Shown in pieces: positions 8,068 through 14,978 of a DNA stretch of 16,062 nucleotides. The translations under genes were made by a program, and so were the position numbers. Origin of the DNA: JAWLHA01 sp041690535 (GTDB lineage Bacteria > Pseudomonadota > Gammaproteobacteria > Thiohalomonadales > Thiohalomonadaceae); NCBI GenBank assembly GCA_041690535.1, contig JAWLHA010000082.1, forward strand, positions 1 to 16,062. The letters are read 5' to 3'. Below the pieces are notes generated by a model, which was not told where the DNA came from, searched no databases, and saw only the letters and a list, made by a program, of their open reading frames with translations. The stretch's first letter is position 1; every line of letters starts with the position of its first letter.

Positions 8068-8071
8068 CTCG

Positions 8072-8299
8072 GTGATCGCAAAGTTCTCCGCCGGCTGTGA
8101 GCGGGAACCGGTGGACCTCGATCGGTTGAAAGGGGCCTGGCGGACCCTGTCTGACAAGCGTTTGGGCGAATACCGGCAGGCGCTTCCAGCGGCATGGGCC
8201 GACGGGTTCGCCGTTGCGGATGACGCGCTGGGTTACATCGCCGAAATCAGAGACAATATCGACTCGGCCTTGGCAGAGGTCGGGAGGATTTTGCAATGA
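8072..8299 (+). pseudogene. C-terminal stub of a probable HipA-like kinase
   Basis: Only about 75 residues remain, from about IAKFSAGCEREPVD to the end. The tail LKGAWRTLSDKRLGEYRQAL, then PAAWADG and YIAEIRDNIDSALAEVGRIL, resembles the helical C-terminus of the HipA-like kinases usually encoded just before DUF3037 genes. The ATGA overlap with the downstream DUF3037 gene (8296-8299) fits that pairing. The kinase lobes and catalytic residues are missing; repeats at 7978-8067 sit at the break. The family call rests on the tail and the neighbour, so it is moderate. Confidence 0.5.
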
Positions 8300-9140
8300 G
8301 CAGCATGATTTCTTACACCTACACCGTCTTGCGCTATGTCCATGACATCACGACAGGCGAGTTCATAAACGTCGGCGTCGCCTTGTATGCGCCCCGGGCA
8401 CGCTATGCGAGCGCCCTGTGTCGCCCGACCATTGGGCGCTTAAGCAAGGTCTTCCCGGGTATCAATACCGACTACATCAAGTCGCTGATGCGCCACATTC
8501 AGGCCCGTTTCGAAGAGATGGGCGAGCAAATGTCCAGTTGGCACTTGAGCCTGTCGAATCGATCGAAGAGCTGGCTCGAAAGATTCTCCCGGCCGACGAA
8601 AGCTCCCTGCAATGGTCGCCCACAGGGGCGGGCAGGACCTCTGATCCGGCTGAGACGCTTGAGCGCCTGTTCGAGAGAATGGTTATGCGTTATGAGAATT
8701 GCACGGTGCGGGAGCGGCGGACCGAGGACGATGTTTGGAGGCACTTCAAGCGTAACCTCGAATCGAGACAGCTTCTCCAGTACTTCGAGCCCGCAAAGAT
8801 TGCCGTACGAGATGACGAGATAGATTTCCAGTACACATGGAAAAATGGCGTGCTCCACTGCCTTGAGCCGGTTTCCTTCGACCTGAGCTCACCGGAGGGC
8901 ATCAAGGATAAAGCGCACCGCTGGCTGGGCCGCGTCACGAGCGTCGCAAATTCCCCGGATAAATTTCGTATGTACTTCCTCGTCGGACAGCCACAAGACG
9001 AGGGGCTCATCAAGGCATACGAGGACGCACTTAGCATCTTAGGCAAGATTCAGGTGGACAAGGCGATTTACCGTGAACAACAGGCCGACGAGTTGACCGA
9101 GTTGCTAGCAAGAGAAGTTGAAGAACACATCGCATCGTAA
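8296..9140 (+). pseudogene. DUF3037 protein gene broken by a -1 frameshift
   Basis: The first frame (from ATG 8296) reads ISYTYTVLRYVHDITTGEFI, then NVGVALYAPRARYAS and on to HIQARFEEMGEQM: a DUF3037 start. Near 8530-8540 the coherent protein moves to another frame and continues QLALEPVESIEELARKILP, then SSLQWSPTGAGRTSDPAETL and on to AREVEEHIAS ending at 9140. One base appears to be missing around 8533. No slippery heptamer is visible there, so programmed frameshifting is unlikely; a real mutation or a sequencing error fits better. Total length if repaired is about 280 aa. It overlaps the kinase stub upstream by ATGA. DUF3037 has no settled function. Confidence 0.75.
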
Positions 9141-9274
9141 CTACTCCCCCCCCCCGTCATTCCCGCGAAGGCGGGAATCCAGAGAACAGATGCATGGCTC
9201 AAAATGGATCCCCGCCTACGCGGGGATGACGAATTTCCAAGGCATTGCGTGATCAGCTGGGGCGAGTAGTTACA
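9138..9274. mobile_element. MITE-like composite repeat, right copy
   Basis: Outer inverted ends are GTAACTACTCCCCCC (9138-9152) and GGGGCGAGTAGTTAC (9260-9274), the same end sequence as the element at 6053-6297. Inside is an inverted pair, CGTCATTCCCGCGAAGGCGG at 9155-9174 and its relative on the other strand at 9205-9231. The left end overlaps the stop codon of the DUF3037 gene. No transposase is encoded. Confidence 0.7.
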
Positions 9275-9599
9275 TCGCATCTATGCAAACGCTCTAATGC
9301 CTGATGTGCGGGGCGGACGCGATGATTACGGACTGATGTGGCGCAGCATCGATAGCTTGCTGAGGCGTCATCGTGAGATTACCTTGCAGGAAGGTCAATG
9401 CGCTCCACCGCACGATCACAAATCTGGAGAAGAGAGCTCGCCAAGTCATATGTGACCGACTACCACGAATGCGCTACGGCATCGGACCGCATCACCTCAT
9501 CAACGACATCGCTGCATTCCTCGCGCCGACGAAACCAGTTCGGCGGGCCCGCTTAGCGGACGATACGCGAATTTCCCCCGCGGGGCTCCATCCAGGCTG
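9275..9599. other. Intergenic, no gene recognised
   Basis: Open frames exist on both strands but show no recognisable domain, no good ribosome site and Arg/Pro-heavy composition typical of non-coding GC-rich DNA. The minus-strand frame running from the broken Cys-rich miniprotein continues to 9500 without meaning. Confidence 0.5.
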
Positions 9600-9745
9600 C
9601 AGCAGAACTTCTCGCACGATTCCGGGTCAGGCTTTGTGCCCGGACAAGCGGAGGCGCTGCAACCGACGCAGTCCCCCTTTCCCGAACGGAACGCGCGCCG
9701 CACCAGCCAGGCGGTCCCCCGCGACGATGGCAACCTGCCGGAAGA
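9600..9745 (-). pseudogene. Broken copy of FeoB-associated Cys-rich miniprotein
   Basis: 9641-9720 aligns without gaps to 10721-10800 with 12 mismatches in 80, and both lie in the same orientation. On the minus strand it encodes GTAWLVRRAFRSGKGDCVGC followed by SASACPGTKP, nearly the intact protein at 10688-10840. Just upstream the matching QVAIVAG is in a different frame, because a C-run has five bases (9716-9720) where the intact copy has four (10796-10799). It has no clear start, and its tail ESCEKFCC differs from the intact copy. It is probably the remnant of a duplication around the ZIP gene. A homopolymer sequencing error could mimic the shift. Confidence 0.6.
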
Positions 9746-9791
9746 GAGGGCGCCCGAACCCGTCTACAGTTGTGATTGAAAGGACGCAACA

Positions 9792-9871
9792 GGGAGGTGA
9801 ACACAATGCCACGAGGTCGATTCGGCTATTTTGGCCGGCTTCTTCCGTTGAGGAGCGGCGAGCCGCCGCTC
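9792..9871 (+). promoter_or_regulatory. Strong ribosome site, overlapping upstream ORF and hairpin before the ZIP gene
   Basis: GGGAGGTGA (9792-9800) is followed at ideal spacing by ATG 9806, opening a frame that runs across the ZIP start to 10240 and has no recognisable product. A perfect 8-bp stem, GAGCGGCG-AGC-CGCCGCTC, sits at 9853-9871. The ZIP ATG itself (9897) has no obvious ribosome site. Translation of the upstream frame opening the hairpin is one possible control mechanism, but it is unproven. Confidence 0.3.
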
Positions 9872-9896
9872 ACCCCCCTGCGAACGGACTCAGCCC

Positions 9897-10625
9897 ATGG
9901 ACACGACTTTCTGGACGGCGTTGGGGACCAGTTCGCTGGCCGCAGTGGTGACGGCAACAGGGATCTATACCATCCGTCACTTCGGGGCATGGGGTCGAAA
10001 ATACAACATCTATTTCGTCTGCTTTGCAGCCGGGGTGCTCATCTCCGTCTCCTTCCTGCACCTCATCCCCAAGTCGATGGACATGAGTGCCAACGCCCCG
10101 GCTTACCTGCTGGGCGGCTTTCTCCTGCTCCACTTGCTCAACCGTTCCGTCCACGCATTGGTGTGCGGGCGAACGCCAACAGCCAGCTACGATATCGGTC
10201 TGATTCCCATGTTCGGGATAGGCCTTCACTCGTTCGTTGACGGCTTCGTCTACTCCACCACCTTTACGGTCAGTCTGTTCACCGGCGCGGTCGCGGCCCT
10301 CGGCATGGTGCTGCATGAATTTCCTGAAGGAATCATCACCTACCTGCTGCTGTTGCGCGGGGGCTTCACCGAGAGGGCGGCGCTGATACTTGCATTGCTG
10401 GCCGCCTCCCTGACCACCCCGCTGGGCATGCTGGTGTCCTATCCCTTCATCAGCATCATCGAGCGTCCCCTGCTTGGCAGTCTGCTTTCGCTCTCGGCGG
10501 GGGCCCTTGTCTACGTGGGTGCCACCCATCTGCTGCCTCAGGCGGAGAAGGAAAGGGGGAAGTACAGCACCTTGGCGTTCGGCGCCGGCCTCCTGGTGGC
10601 CGTGTTGATCGTGCTTTCCGAATGA
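9897..10625 (+). CDS. ZIP-family divalent metal transporter
   Basis: 242 aa integral inner-membrane protein with about eight hydrophobic segments. Signature metal-site helices are present: H111-S-F-V-D115-G116 in the TM4 region and H140-E141-F-P-E144-G145 in the TM5 region, the binuclear centre of ZIP proteins. It should bring divalent metal (zinc or iron) into the cytoplasm. The usual His-rich loop between TM3 and TM4 is short (RTPTASYD). The only plausible start is ATG 9897, since a stop lies in frame at 9849; the ribosome site is poor. It lies convergent to the feo operon and between two copies of the Cys-rich miniprotein gene, which suggests an iron role. Substrate cannot be read from sequence. 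Confidence 0.9.
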   Translation: MDTTFWTALGTSSLAAVVTATGIYTIRHFGAWGRKYNIYFVCFAAGVLISVSFLHLIPKSMDMSANAPAYLLGGFLLLHLLNRSVHALVCGRTPTASYDIGLIPMFGIGLHSFVDGFVYSTTFTVSLFTGAVAALGMVLHEFPEGIITYLLLLRGGFTERAALILALLAASLTTPLGMLVSYPFISIIERPLLGSLLSLSAGALVYVGATHLLPQAEKERGKYSTLAFGAGLLVAVLIVLSE

Positions 10626-10687
10626 GATAGCGTCACCAGCCCCAACGACAGCGGCAACCTGCCCGATCCGGCCATCTCCGCGTGCGC

Positions 10688-10840
10688 CTATCCCCGTTTC
10701 GGCAGGTGTCGCTTCGACCCCGGGCAACTGGAGGCACTGCAACCGGCGCAGCCCCCCTTGCCCGAGCGGAAGGCCCGGCGCACCAGCCAGGCGGTCCCCG
10801 CAATAATGGCCAACAGCCAGATAAGGTCCGTCACCCCCAC
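10688..10840 (-). CDS. FeoB-associated Cys-rich membrane miniprotein
   Basis: 50 aa, starting at GTG 10840 with AGGAGG six bases upstream, 23 nt after the feoB stop. One membrane helix, TDLIWLLAIIAGTAWLV, is followed by a basic stretch RRAFRSGKG and a Cys cluster CAGCSASSC (C31, C34, C39). This is the layout of the FeoB-associated Cys-rich family encoded behind feoB in many bacteria, proposed to help FeoB at the inner membrane, perhaps by binding iron. It belongs to the Fur-controlled operon. A diverged, frameshifted duplicate lies about 1.08 kb away in the same orientation (9600-9745). Its small size makes it easy to miss. Confidence 0.85.
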   Translation of the reverse strand: MGVTDLIWLLAIIAGTAWLVRRAFRSGKGGCAGCSASSCPGSKRHLPKRG

Positions 10841-10863
10841 GTTTCACCTCCTGGGCGAGAAGA

Positions 10864-13056
10864 TCACTGGAACCCCAGCAGCCGGCCACCCTGGTAGATC
10901 AGGAAGGCCACCGACCAGGCGAGGGCAAACTCGTAACCCAGCGCCACCCCCGCCCACTTCCAGGTGCCGAACTCCTGGCGCATGGCGATCATGGTCACCA
11001 CGCAGGGCATGTAGAGCAACACGAAAGCCATGAAGGCGTAGGCCGACAGCGGCGTGAAGGCCGCCCGCACCGCCTCGCGCAGGGCCGATCCGCTCTCGTC
11101 CTCGGCGCTGATGCTGGTGATGCCGAAGGTGGCAACGACATTGTTCCCCGCGGTCTGCACCGCCTCCACGAACGAGCTGCCGATCTCCCGCAGGTCCTCG
11201 CCCACGGTGGGTACCGGCCCTTCGGCCCCACCCGACTCGGGGGCATAGATCTCGCCCATGGTGCCCACCACGATCTCCTTGGCCACGGCCCCGGTCAGCA
11301 GCGAGGAAGCGGCCTCCCAAGTACCGAAGCCGAGGGGCTCAAACACCGGGGCGATCACCTGACCGGCCCGCCCGAGCACAGAATCCTGCTTCTGCTCCAC
11401 TCCCCAGGGGAGATTGAGGGCGAACCACACCAGCACCGAGACGGCCAGGATGTAGGTGCCCGCCTTGATCAGGAAGTGCTTGCCCTTCTCCCAGGTGTGG
11501 ATGAGCAGGCTCTTCAGGGTGGGCAGACGGTAAGGGGGCAGCTCCATGATGAACAGCGGCGCCTCGCCACGGAACAGGGTGCGCTTGAACACCATGCCCA
11601 CCAGGATGGCGAGGACGATGCCGAGCACATAGAGCGACCACAGCACGGTGCCGGCCGAGGTGGGGAAGAAGACCGCGGCGAACAGCACGTAGACCGGCAG
11701 GCGCGCGCCGCAGGACATGAGCGGCACCAGCAGCGCGGTGAGGATGCGGTCGCGGCGGTTCTCCAGGGTGCGGGTGGCGTAGATGGCGGGCACGTTGCAG
11801 CCGAACCCCATCAGCAGCGGAATGAAGCTCTTGCCGTGCAGCCCCACCGCGTGCATCGCCCGGTCCATCACGAAGGCGGCGCGGGCCATATAGCCGCTCG
11901 CCTCCAGAAAGGTGATGAAGAACATCATGGCGAAGATCACCGGCACGAACACCAGCACGAAGCCGACCCCGCCCAGCACCCCCTCGGTCATCAGGGCGAT
12001 GACCCAATCGGGCGCCGCCAGGGCCCCCAATCCCGCCGCGGCCCAGCGGGTGAGCGGGCCGGCGGTGACCCCGTCGATCCAGTCCACGAAGGGGGTGGAG
12101 ATGTCGAAGGTGAGCTTGAAGGTGAGCCACATGGCCGCGAAGAACAGCGGCAGGCCGAGGAAGCGGTTGAGGACGATGCGGTCGATGCGCTCGGTCAGCT
12201 CCTTGCGGGGCAGGGCCGGGCGCTGCACCACCTCGCGAGCCAGCCCCGCCGCCTGGGCGTAGCGGGCGTCGGCCATGAGCGACTCCACATCCTCGCCGTG
12301 GGCGCGGTGCAGGTGGTCGAGGGCATCGCCCACCACCGCCGGGGCCTCGGCGACAAGGTGGGTCTCCTCCAGCACCTGACCATCCCCCTCCATCACCTTG
12401 AGAGCCAGCCAGCGCAGCGGATAGGCCTCGGCCAAGTCGGGACGCGCCGCCCCGATGCGCTCGGCGATGGTCGCGGCCGCCGATTCGATGTCGTCGCCGT
12501 AGTGCACCTCCCGCGGGGCGGCCCCCTCTTCCACCCGCTTGAGCGCGGCGTCCAGCAGCCCCTCCAGCCCCTCGCCCCGGGTGGCCACGGTAGGGAGCAC
12601 CCGCACCCCGAGGATCGCCTCCATGGCGGGCACATCGATGTGAAAGCCCTTGGCCTTGGCCTCGTCATAGACATTCAGGGCCAGGATCATGGGGATCCCC
12701 AACTCCAGCAGCTGCACCGTCAGATAGAGGTTGCGCTCCAGGTTGGTGGCATCCACCACGTTGAGGATGATGTCGGGGCGTTCGTGGAGCAGGTAGTCGC
12801 GGGCGATCACCTCCTCCTGGGTGTAGGGGCTCAGGCTGTAGGTACCCGGCAGGTCCACCAGCCGGACCGTGCGGCCGTGGTGCAGGAGGCTCGCCTCCTT
12901 CTTCTCCACCGTCACCCCGGGCCAGTTGCCCACCTGCAGCCGGCTCCCGGCCAGGCCATTGATGAGGGTCGATTTGCCCGCATTGGGGTTGCCGGCCACC
13001 GCCACCACCAGGGGGCGGTCGGTCTGGGGGAGCGGCGGTTGCAGGACTGCGCTCAT
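10864..13056 (-). CDS. feoB: Ferrous iron transport protein B (GTPase permease)
   Basis: 730 aa, complete. The N-terminal G domain has G1 GNPNAGKST (22-30), G2 T49 in GVTVEKK, G3 DLPG (68-71) and G4 NVYD (128-131). A helical GDI-like region follows, then the membrane core with Gate motifs such as GFGCNVPA and MSCGARLPVY, each carrying the conserved Cys. The C-terminal half has a soluble loop (EIYAPESGGAEGPVP) before the last helices. It imports Fe2+ across the inner membrane. The start overlaps the feoA stop by four bases (ATGA, 13053-13056), so they are translationally coupled. The Cys-rich miniprotein follows. Length is typical or slightly short for proteobacteria. Expression is probably Fur-repressed from 14950-14978. 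Confidence 0.97.
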   Translation of the reverse strand: MSAVLQPPLPQTDRPLVVAVAGNPNAGKSTLINGLAGSRLQVGNWPGVTVEKKEASLLHHGRTVRLVDLPGTYSLSPYTQEEVIARDYLLHERPDIILNVVDATNLERNLYLTVQLLELGIPMILALNVYDEAKAKGFHIDVPAMEAILGVRVLPTVATRGEGLEGLLDAALKRVEEGAAPREVHYGDDIESAAATIAERIGAARPDLAEAYPLRWLALKVMEGDGQVLEETHLVAEAPAVVGDALDHLHRAHGEDVESLMADARYAQAAGLAREVVQRPALPRKELTERIDRIVLNRFLGLPLFFAAMWLTFKLTFDISTPFVDWIDGVTAGPLTRWAAAGLGALAAPDWVIALMTEGVLGGVGFVLVFVPVIFAMMFFITFLEASGYMARAAFVMDRAMHAVGLHGKSFIPLLMGFGCNVPAIYATRTLENRRDRILTALLVPLMSCGARLPVYVLFAAVFFPTSAGTVLWSLYVLGIVLAILVGMVFKRTLFRGEAPLFIMELPPYRLPTLKSLLIHTWEKGKHFLIKAGTYILAVSVLVWFALNLPWGVEQKQDSVLGRAGQVIAPVFEPLGFGTWEAASSLLTGAVAKEIVVGTMGEIYAPESGGAEGPVPTVGEDLREIGSSFVEAVQTAGNNVVATFGITSISAEDESGSALREAVRAAFTPLSAYAFMAFVLLYMPCVVTMIAMRQEFGTWKWAGVALGYEFALAWSVAFLIYQGGRLLGFQ

Positions 13057-13289
13057 GCCAATGCCTCCACGTCGATGCCGTCCGCCTCCCCCTTGCGCAG
13101 GGAGAGCTTGTAGTGCTTCACGGTGATCTCGATGGGGTCGCCCAGGGGCGCCACCTTCTCCACCTTCACCGTCTCGCCCACCAGCACCCCCATGTCCATC
13201 AGGCGCCGCTTCAGCGGCCCGGTCACCCCAATGGCGGTGATGCGCCCGCGCTGGCCCGGGCGCAACTTCGAAAGCTTGGTCCCGCTCAT
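13053..13289 (-). CDS. feoA: Ferrous iron transport protein A
   Basis: 78 aa SH3-like FeoA: KLSKLRPGQRGRITAI, LKRRLMDMGVLVGETV, then LGDPIEITVKHYKLSLRKGE. It is a small cytoplasmic partner of FeoB. I chose ATG 13289 over ATG 13298: it overlaps the upstream stop in an ATGA (13286-13289) and has GGAGG at good spacing, whereas that same GGAGG abuts 13298. The residues LxDMG and GDPIEI are the family hallmarks. It sits between the larger FeoA-like gene and feoB with four-base overlaps on both sides. Confidence 0.95.
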   Translation of the reverse strand: MSGTKLSKLRPGQRGRITAIGVTGPLKRRLMDMGVLVGETVKVEKVAPLGDPIEITVKHYKLSLRKGEADGIDVEALA

Positions 13290-13615
13290 CGCGCGCATCC
13301 TCCGCAGGAGATGGCGCAGCCGCGAGCAGCCGGGCGCACCTGGATCTTCATGGCCACCCCGCGGCCGATGGCGATGCGGGATTCACCCACCTTCACCAAC
13401 AACGGGCCGTGGCCCTCGTTGGCCACCACCTCCACCACATTGCCGACGCGCACCCCCATCTCCTCCAACCGCACCAACTCAGGGGAGCCGGCGTGGCGGT
13501 GACCATGCCCGGCATGGCCGAAGAGCTGCACCACCTCCGCGTTGTCGCCCGCCGCAAGGAGGCCCAAGGGCAGGAGCCCCCCTCTTCCGGTCGTTCCCTT
13601 CATTTGTCGGTTCAT
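13286..13615 (-). CDS. feoA: Larger FeoA-like protein with His-rich insert and Cys tail
   Basis: 109 aa. The core (about 17-95) is FeoA-like: LAAGDNAEVVQL, LVRLEEMGVRVGNVVEVV, then GPLLVKVGESRIAIGRGVA. Two unusual parts stand out: a His-rich insert FGHAGHGHRHAG (His at 34, 37, 39, 41) where ordinary FeoA has an Arg/Gly turn, and a C-terminal C100-x3-C104-x2-C107. Both could bind metal. There is no signal peptide of usual form, so it is presumably cytoplasmic and works with FeoB. The start at 13615 has GAGCGAGG seven bases upstream; ATG 13603 is possible. It ends in a four-base overlap with feoA. A gap with a REP-like repeat separates it from the porin gene. Confidence 0.85.
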   Translation of the reverse strand: MNRQMKGTTGRGGLLPLGLLAAGDNAEVVQLFGHAGHGHRHAGSPELVRLEEMGVRVGNVVEVVANEGHGPLLVKVGESRIAIGRGVAMKIQVRPAARGCAISCGGCAR

Positions 13616-13646
13616 GCGTTTGCCTCGCTCTTGAATCTGTGCGTTG

Positions 13647-13694
13647 GAGCACCAAAATGTACATAGGACGGATGCGCTGCGCTGCTCCGCCCTA
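13647..13694. repeat. Satellite module plus variant palindromic repeat, copy 3
   Basis: GAGCACCAAAA (13647-13657) precedes a variant of the palindromic repeat at 13665-13694, with GGATGCGCTGCGC at its centre and GGACGGA/TCCGCCC arms. It lies between the porin gene and feoA within the presumed operon. Intercistronic hairpins of this kind can stabilise the upstream transcript and lower downstream expression; that role is inference here. Confidence 0.65.
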
Positions 13695-13705
13695 CGCCAT
13701 GCTGG

Positions 13706-14854
13706 TTAGAAGGCGGCCGACAGCCGTGCGCCGGCAACCCAAAGCTCCCGGTCCACCACATCGCCGGTCCGGTCAAACCCGGGATTGCGTACGTACTGGA
13801 GCGATGGCGTGAGCTGCCAGCGTGCGCCGAGGTTAAACCGGCCGTAAAGTTCCGCCTGGGTGGTGTCGCCCAGAGCACCCGGCGCCCCGTCGCGGGCATC
13901 GGAGGAGACGGCTGTATGAGTCAGCCCCACCCCAACGCCCGCGGCGCCAAACGGCCGCTCCATGGCGGCCCCCACGAACCAGGCGGCCTCCGAGACCCGG
14001 GCGTCCGCCGCCCCGAGGCGCAGGTTCCACTGCACGGGACCACTCACCCCGTCCAGCATCCCGTAGGCACCATGATTTGACTCGTTGCCCGCGCCCCCAT
14101 TCAACCGCTCGTGGTCGGCGGTGTGCGTCCAGATCCCGAGCCGCGGAGTGAAGTCGCCCAGTTCCCAGTAGAGCTCCCCGGCGAGAAAGAGCCCTTTGCC
14201 TTCGCCATCCACATCGAACAGTTGGCGGTAGGAGCGATCGGGGTTGTCGCCCAGGCCGTGGGAGCTGGTGAGCAGGGCCGTGAATCCGGCGCCCCTTGCT
14301 TGGGCATCGCGATGGAGAGCCAGCCCCAGGGTGTAGTCGGGCAACTCGATGGTGGGATTGTTGACCAGGGAGGCATTGAGAAACTGGGAGGTCTCGTCGT
14401 TGGCCACCGCGCTGCTGTCGAGGAAGCCGGAGGGGTTGAGCAGACCGGCAAACAGCTGGGCGGTGCCGACATTGAAGTCATAGCGGAGCTCCGAGACCTG
14501 GAACCGCCCCGCATCGTCGCGGTCCAGCGCGCTTCCCACGTCGGCGTTGGCGTCAGGGACAAAAGCGCTTACCCCCCGGTCGCGCGGAGAGGTGGCGCCC
14601 TCCACATAGAGGGTCAGGACACCGGCGCCGAGGGGGACACCGGCCAGGAAGTCCACGGATGCAGCCGCCTCTTCACGCACTCGACTGTCCGAAGCACTCT
14701 GGAAGGTCAGGGTCAGGCCAGCCTCCACGGTGGGGGCCGCAGGTCCTTCCACGGCGCCATGCCGCTGGGCGGGGACATCGGCATAGGCCGAAAGCGAAGC
14801 CATTGCAGCGCCAATGGCCGCACACAGGGAGAAGGGAGAGTTTCGACGTGCCAT
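13706..14854 (-). CDS. Outer-membrane porin, OprB-like, Fur-controlled
   Basis: 382 aa from ATG 14854. GAGGT lies five bases upstream, and a normal signal peptide follows (MARRNSPF to SLSAYA, cut near residue 25). An ATG at 14935 is in frame but falls ahead of that signal peptide. The mature part is a beta-barrel of alternating strands (GLTLTFQSASD, LTLYVEGATSPRD, FQVSELRYDFN, YTLGLALHRDA, GLFLAGELYWELGDFTPRLG) and ends ARLSAAF, with C-terminal Phe. Blocks like LNPSGFLDSSAVANDETSQF resemble carbohydrate-selective OprB porins. Placement directly behind a Fur-box promoter and ahead of feoAAB suggests it admits iron or iron chelates; the substrate is not readable. About 90 nt of transcript leader precede it. 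Confidence 0.7.
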   Translation of the reverse strand: MARRNSPFSLCAAIGAAMASLSAYADVPAQRHGAVEGPAAPTVEAGLTLTFQSASDSRVREEAAASVDFLAGVPLGAGVLTLYVEGATSPRDRGVSAFVPDANADVGSALDRDDAGRFQVSELRYDFNVGTAQLFAGLLNPSGFLDSSAVANDETSQFLNASLVNNPTIELPDYTLGLALHRDAQARGAGFTALLTSSHGLGDNPDRSYRQLFDVDGEGKGLFLAGELYWELGDFTPRLGIWTHTADHERLNGGAGNESNHGAYGMLDGVSGPVQWNLRLGAADARVSEAAWFVGAAMERPFGAAGVGVGLTHTAVSSDARDGAPGALGDTTQAELYGRFNLGARWQLTPSLQYVRNPGFDRTGDVVDRELWVAGARLSAAF

Positions 14855-14949
14855 GGGGGACCTCAAGAGTTCGTCGCCATCTATCGGACGCGGATCGGCT
14901 GCCCTGACGGGTGCCCTCAGCGATTGCTTATACACGAAAACCGAAGCCC

Positions 14950-14978
14950 AATGATAATCATTCGCATTCGCATGTCAA
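14950..14978 (-). promoter_or_regulatory. Sigma70 promoter overlapped by a Fur box
   Basis: On the minus strand TTGACA (14978-14973) and TATCAT (14956-14951) are separated by 16 nt, a near-consensus promoter for the porin-feo operon. The perfect 13-bp dyad AATGATAATCATT (14950-14962), the Fur-box core, covers the -10 and part of the spacer. Two CATTCG/CATTCGCAT-like hexamers extend it toward the -35. Fur with Fe2+ should block RNA polymerase here. Confidence 0.88.

Noticed and set aside
7982..8071. Start codon at 7982 for the protein ending at 8299
   Set aside because: The first 25 or so codons are translation of dRS3-like repeat units; protein-like sequence begins only after them.
8520..8545. 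Programmed -1 frameshift in the DUF3037 gene
   Set aside because: No slippery heptamer or following stem is evident and the partner gene is also broken, so decay or a sequencing error is simpler.
9138..9231. CRISPR-like array in the palindromic repeats
   Set aside because: Units are inverted, not regularly spaced direct repeats, and no cas gene is present.
9373..9951. A 192-codon plus-strand frame
   Set aside because: It runs antisense through the broken Cys-rich miniprotein copy and into the ZIP gene, with no recognisable domain or ribosome site.
11476..13113. A 545-codon plus-strand frame opposite feoB
   Set aside because: It is the antisense shadow of a complete, motif-rich feoB; its His/Gln/Gly composition is typical of such shadows.
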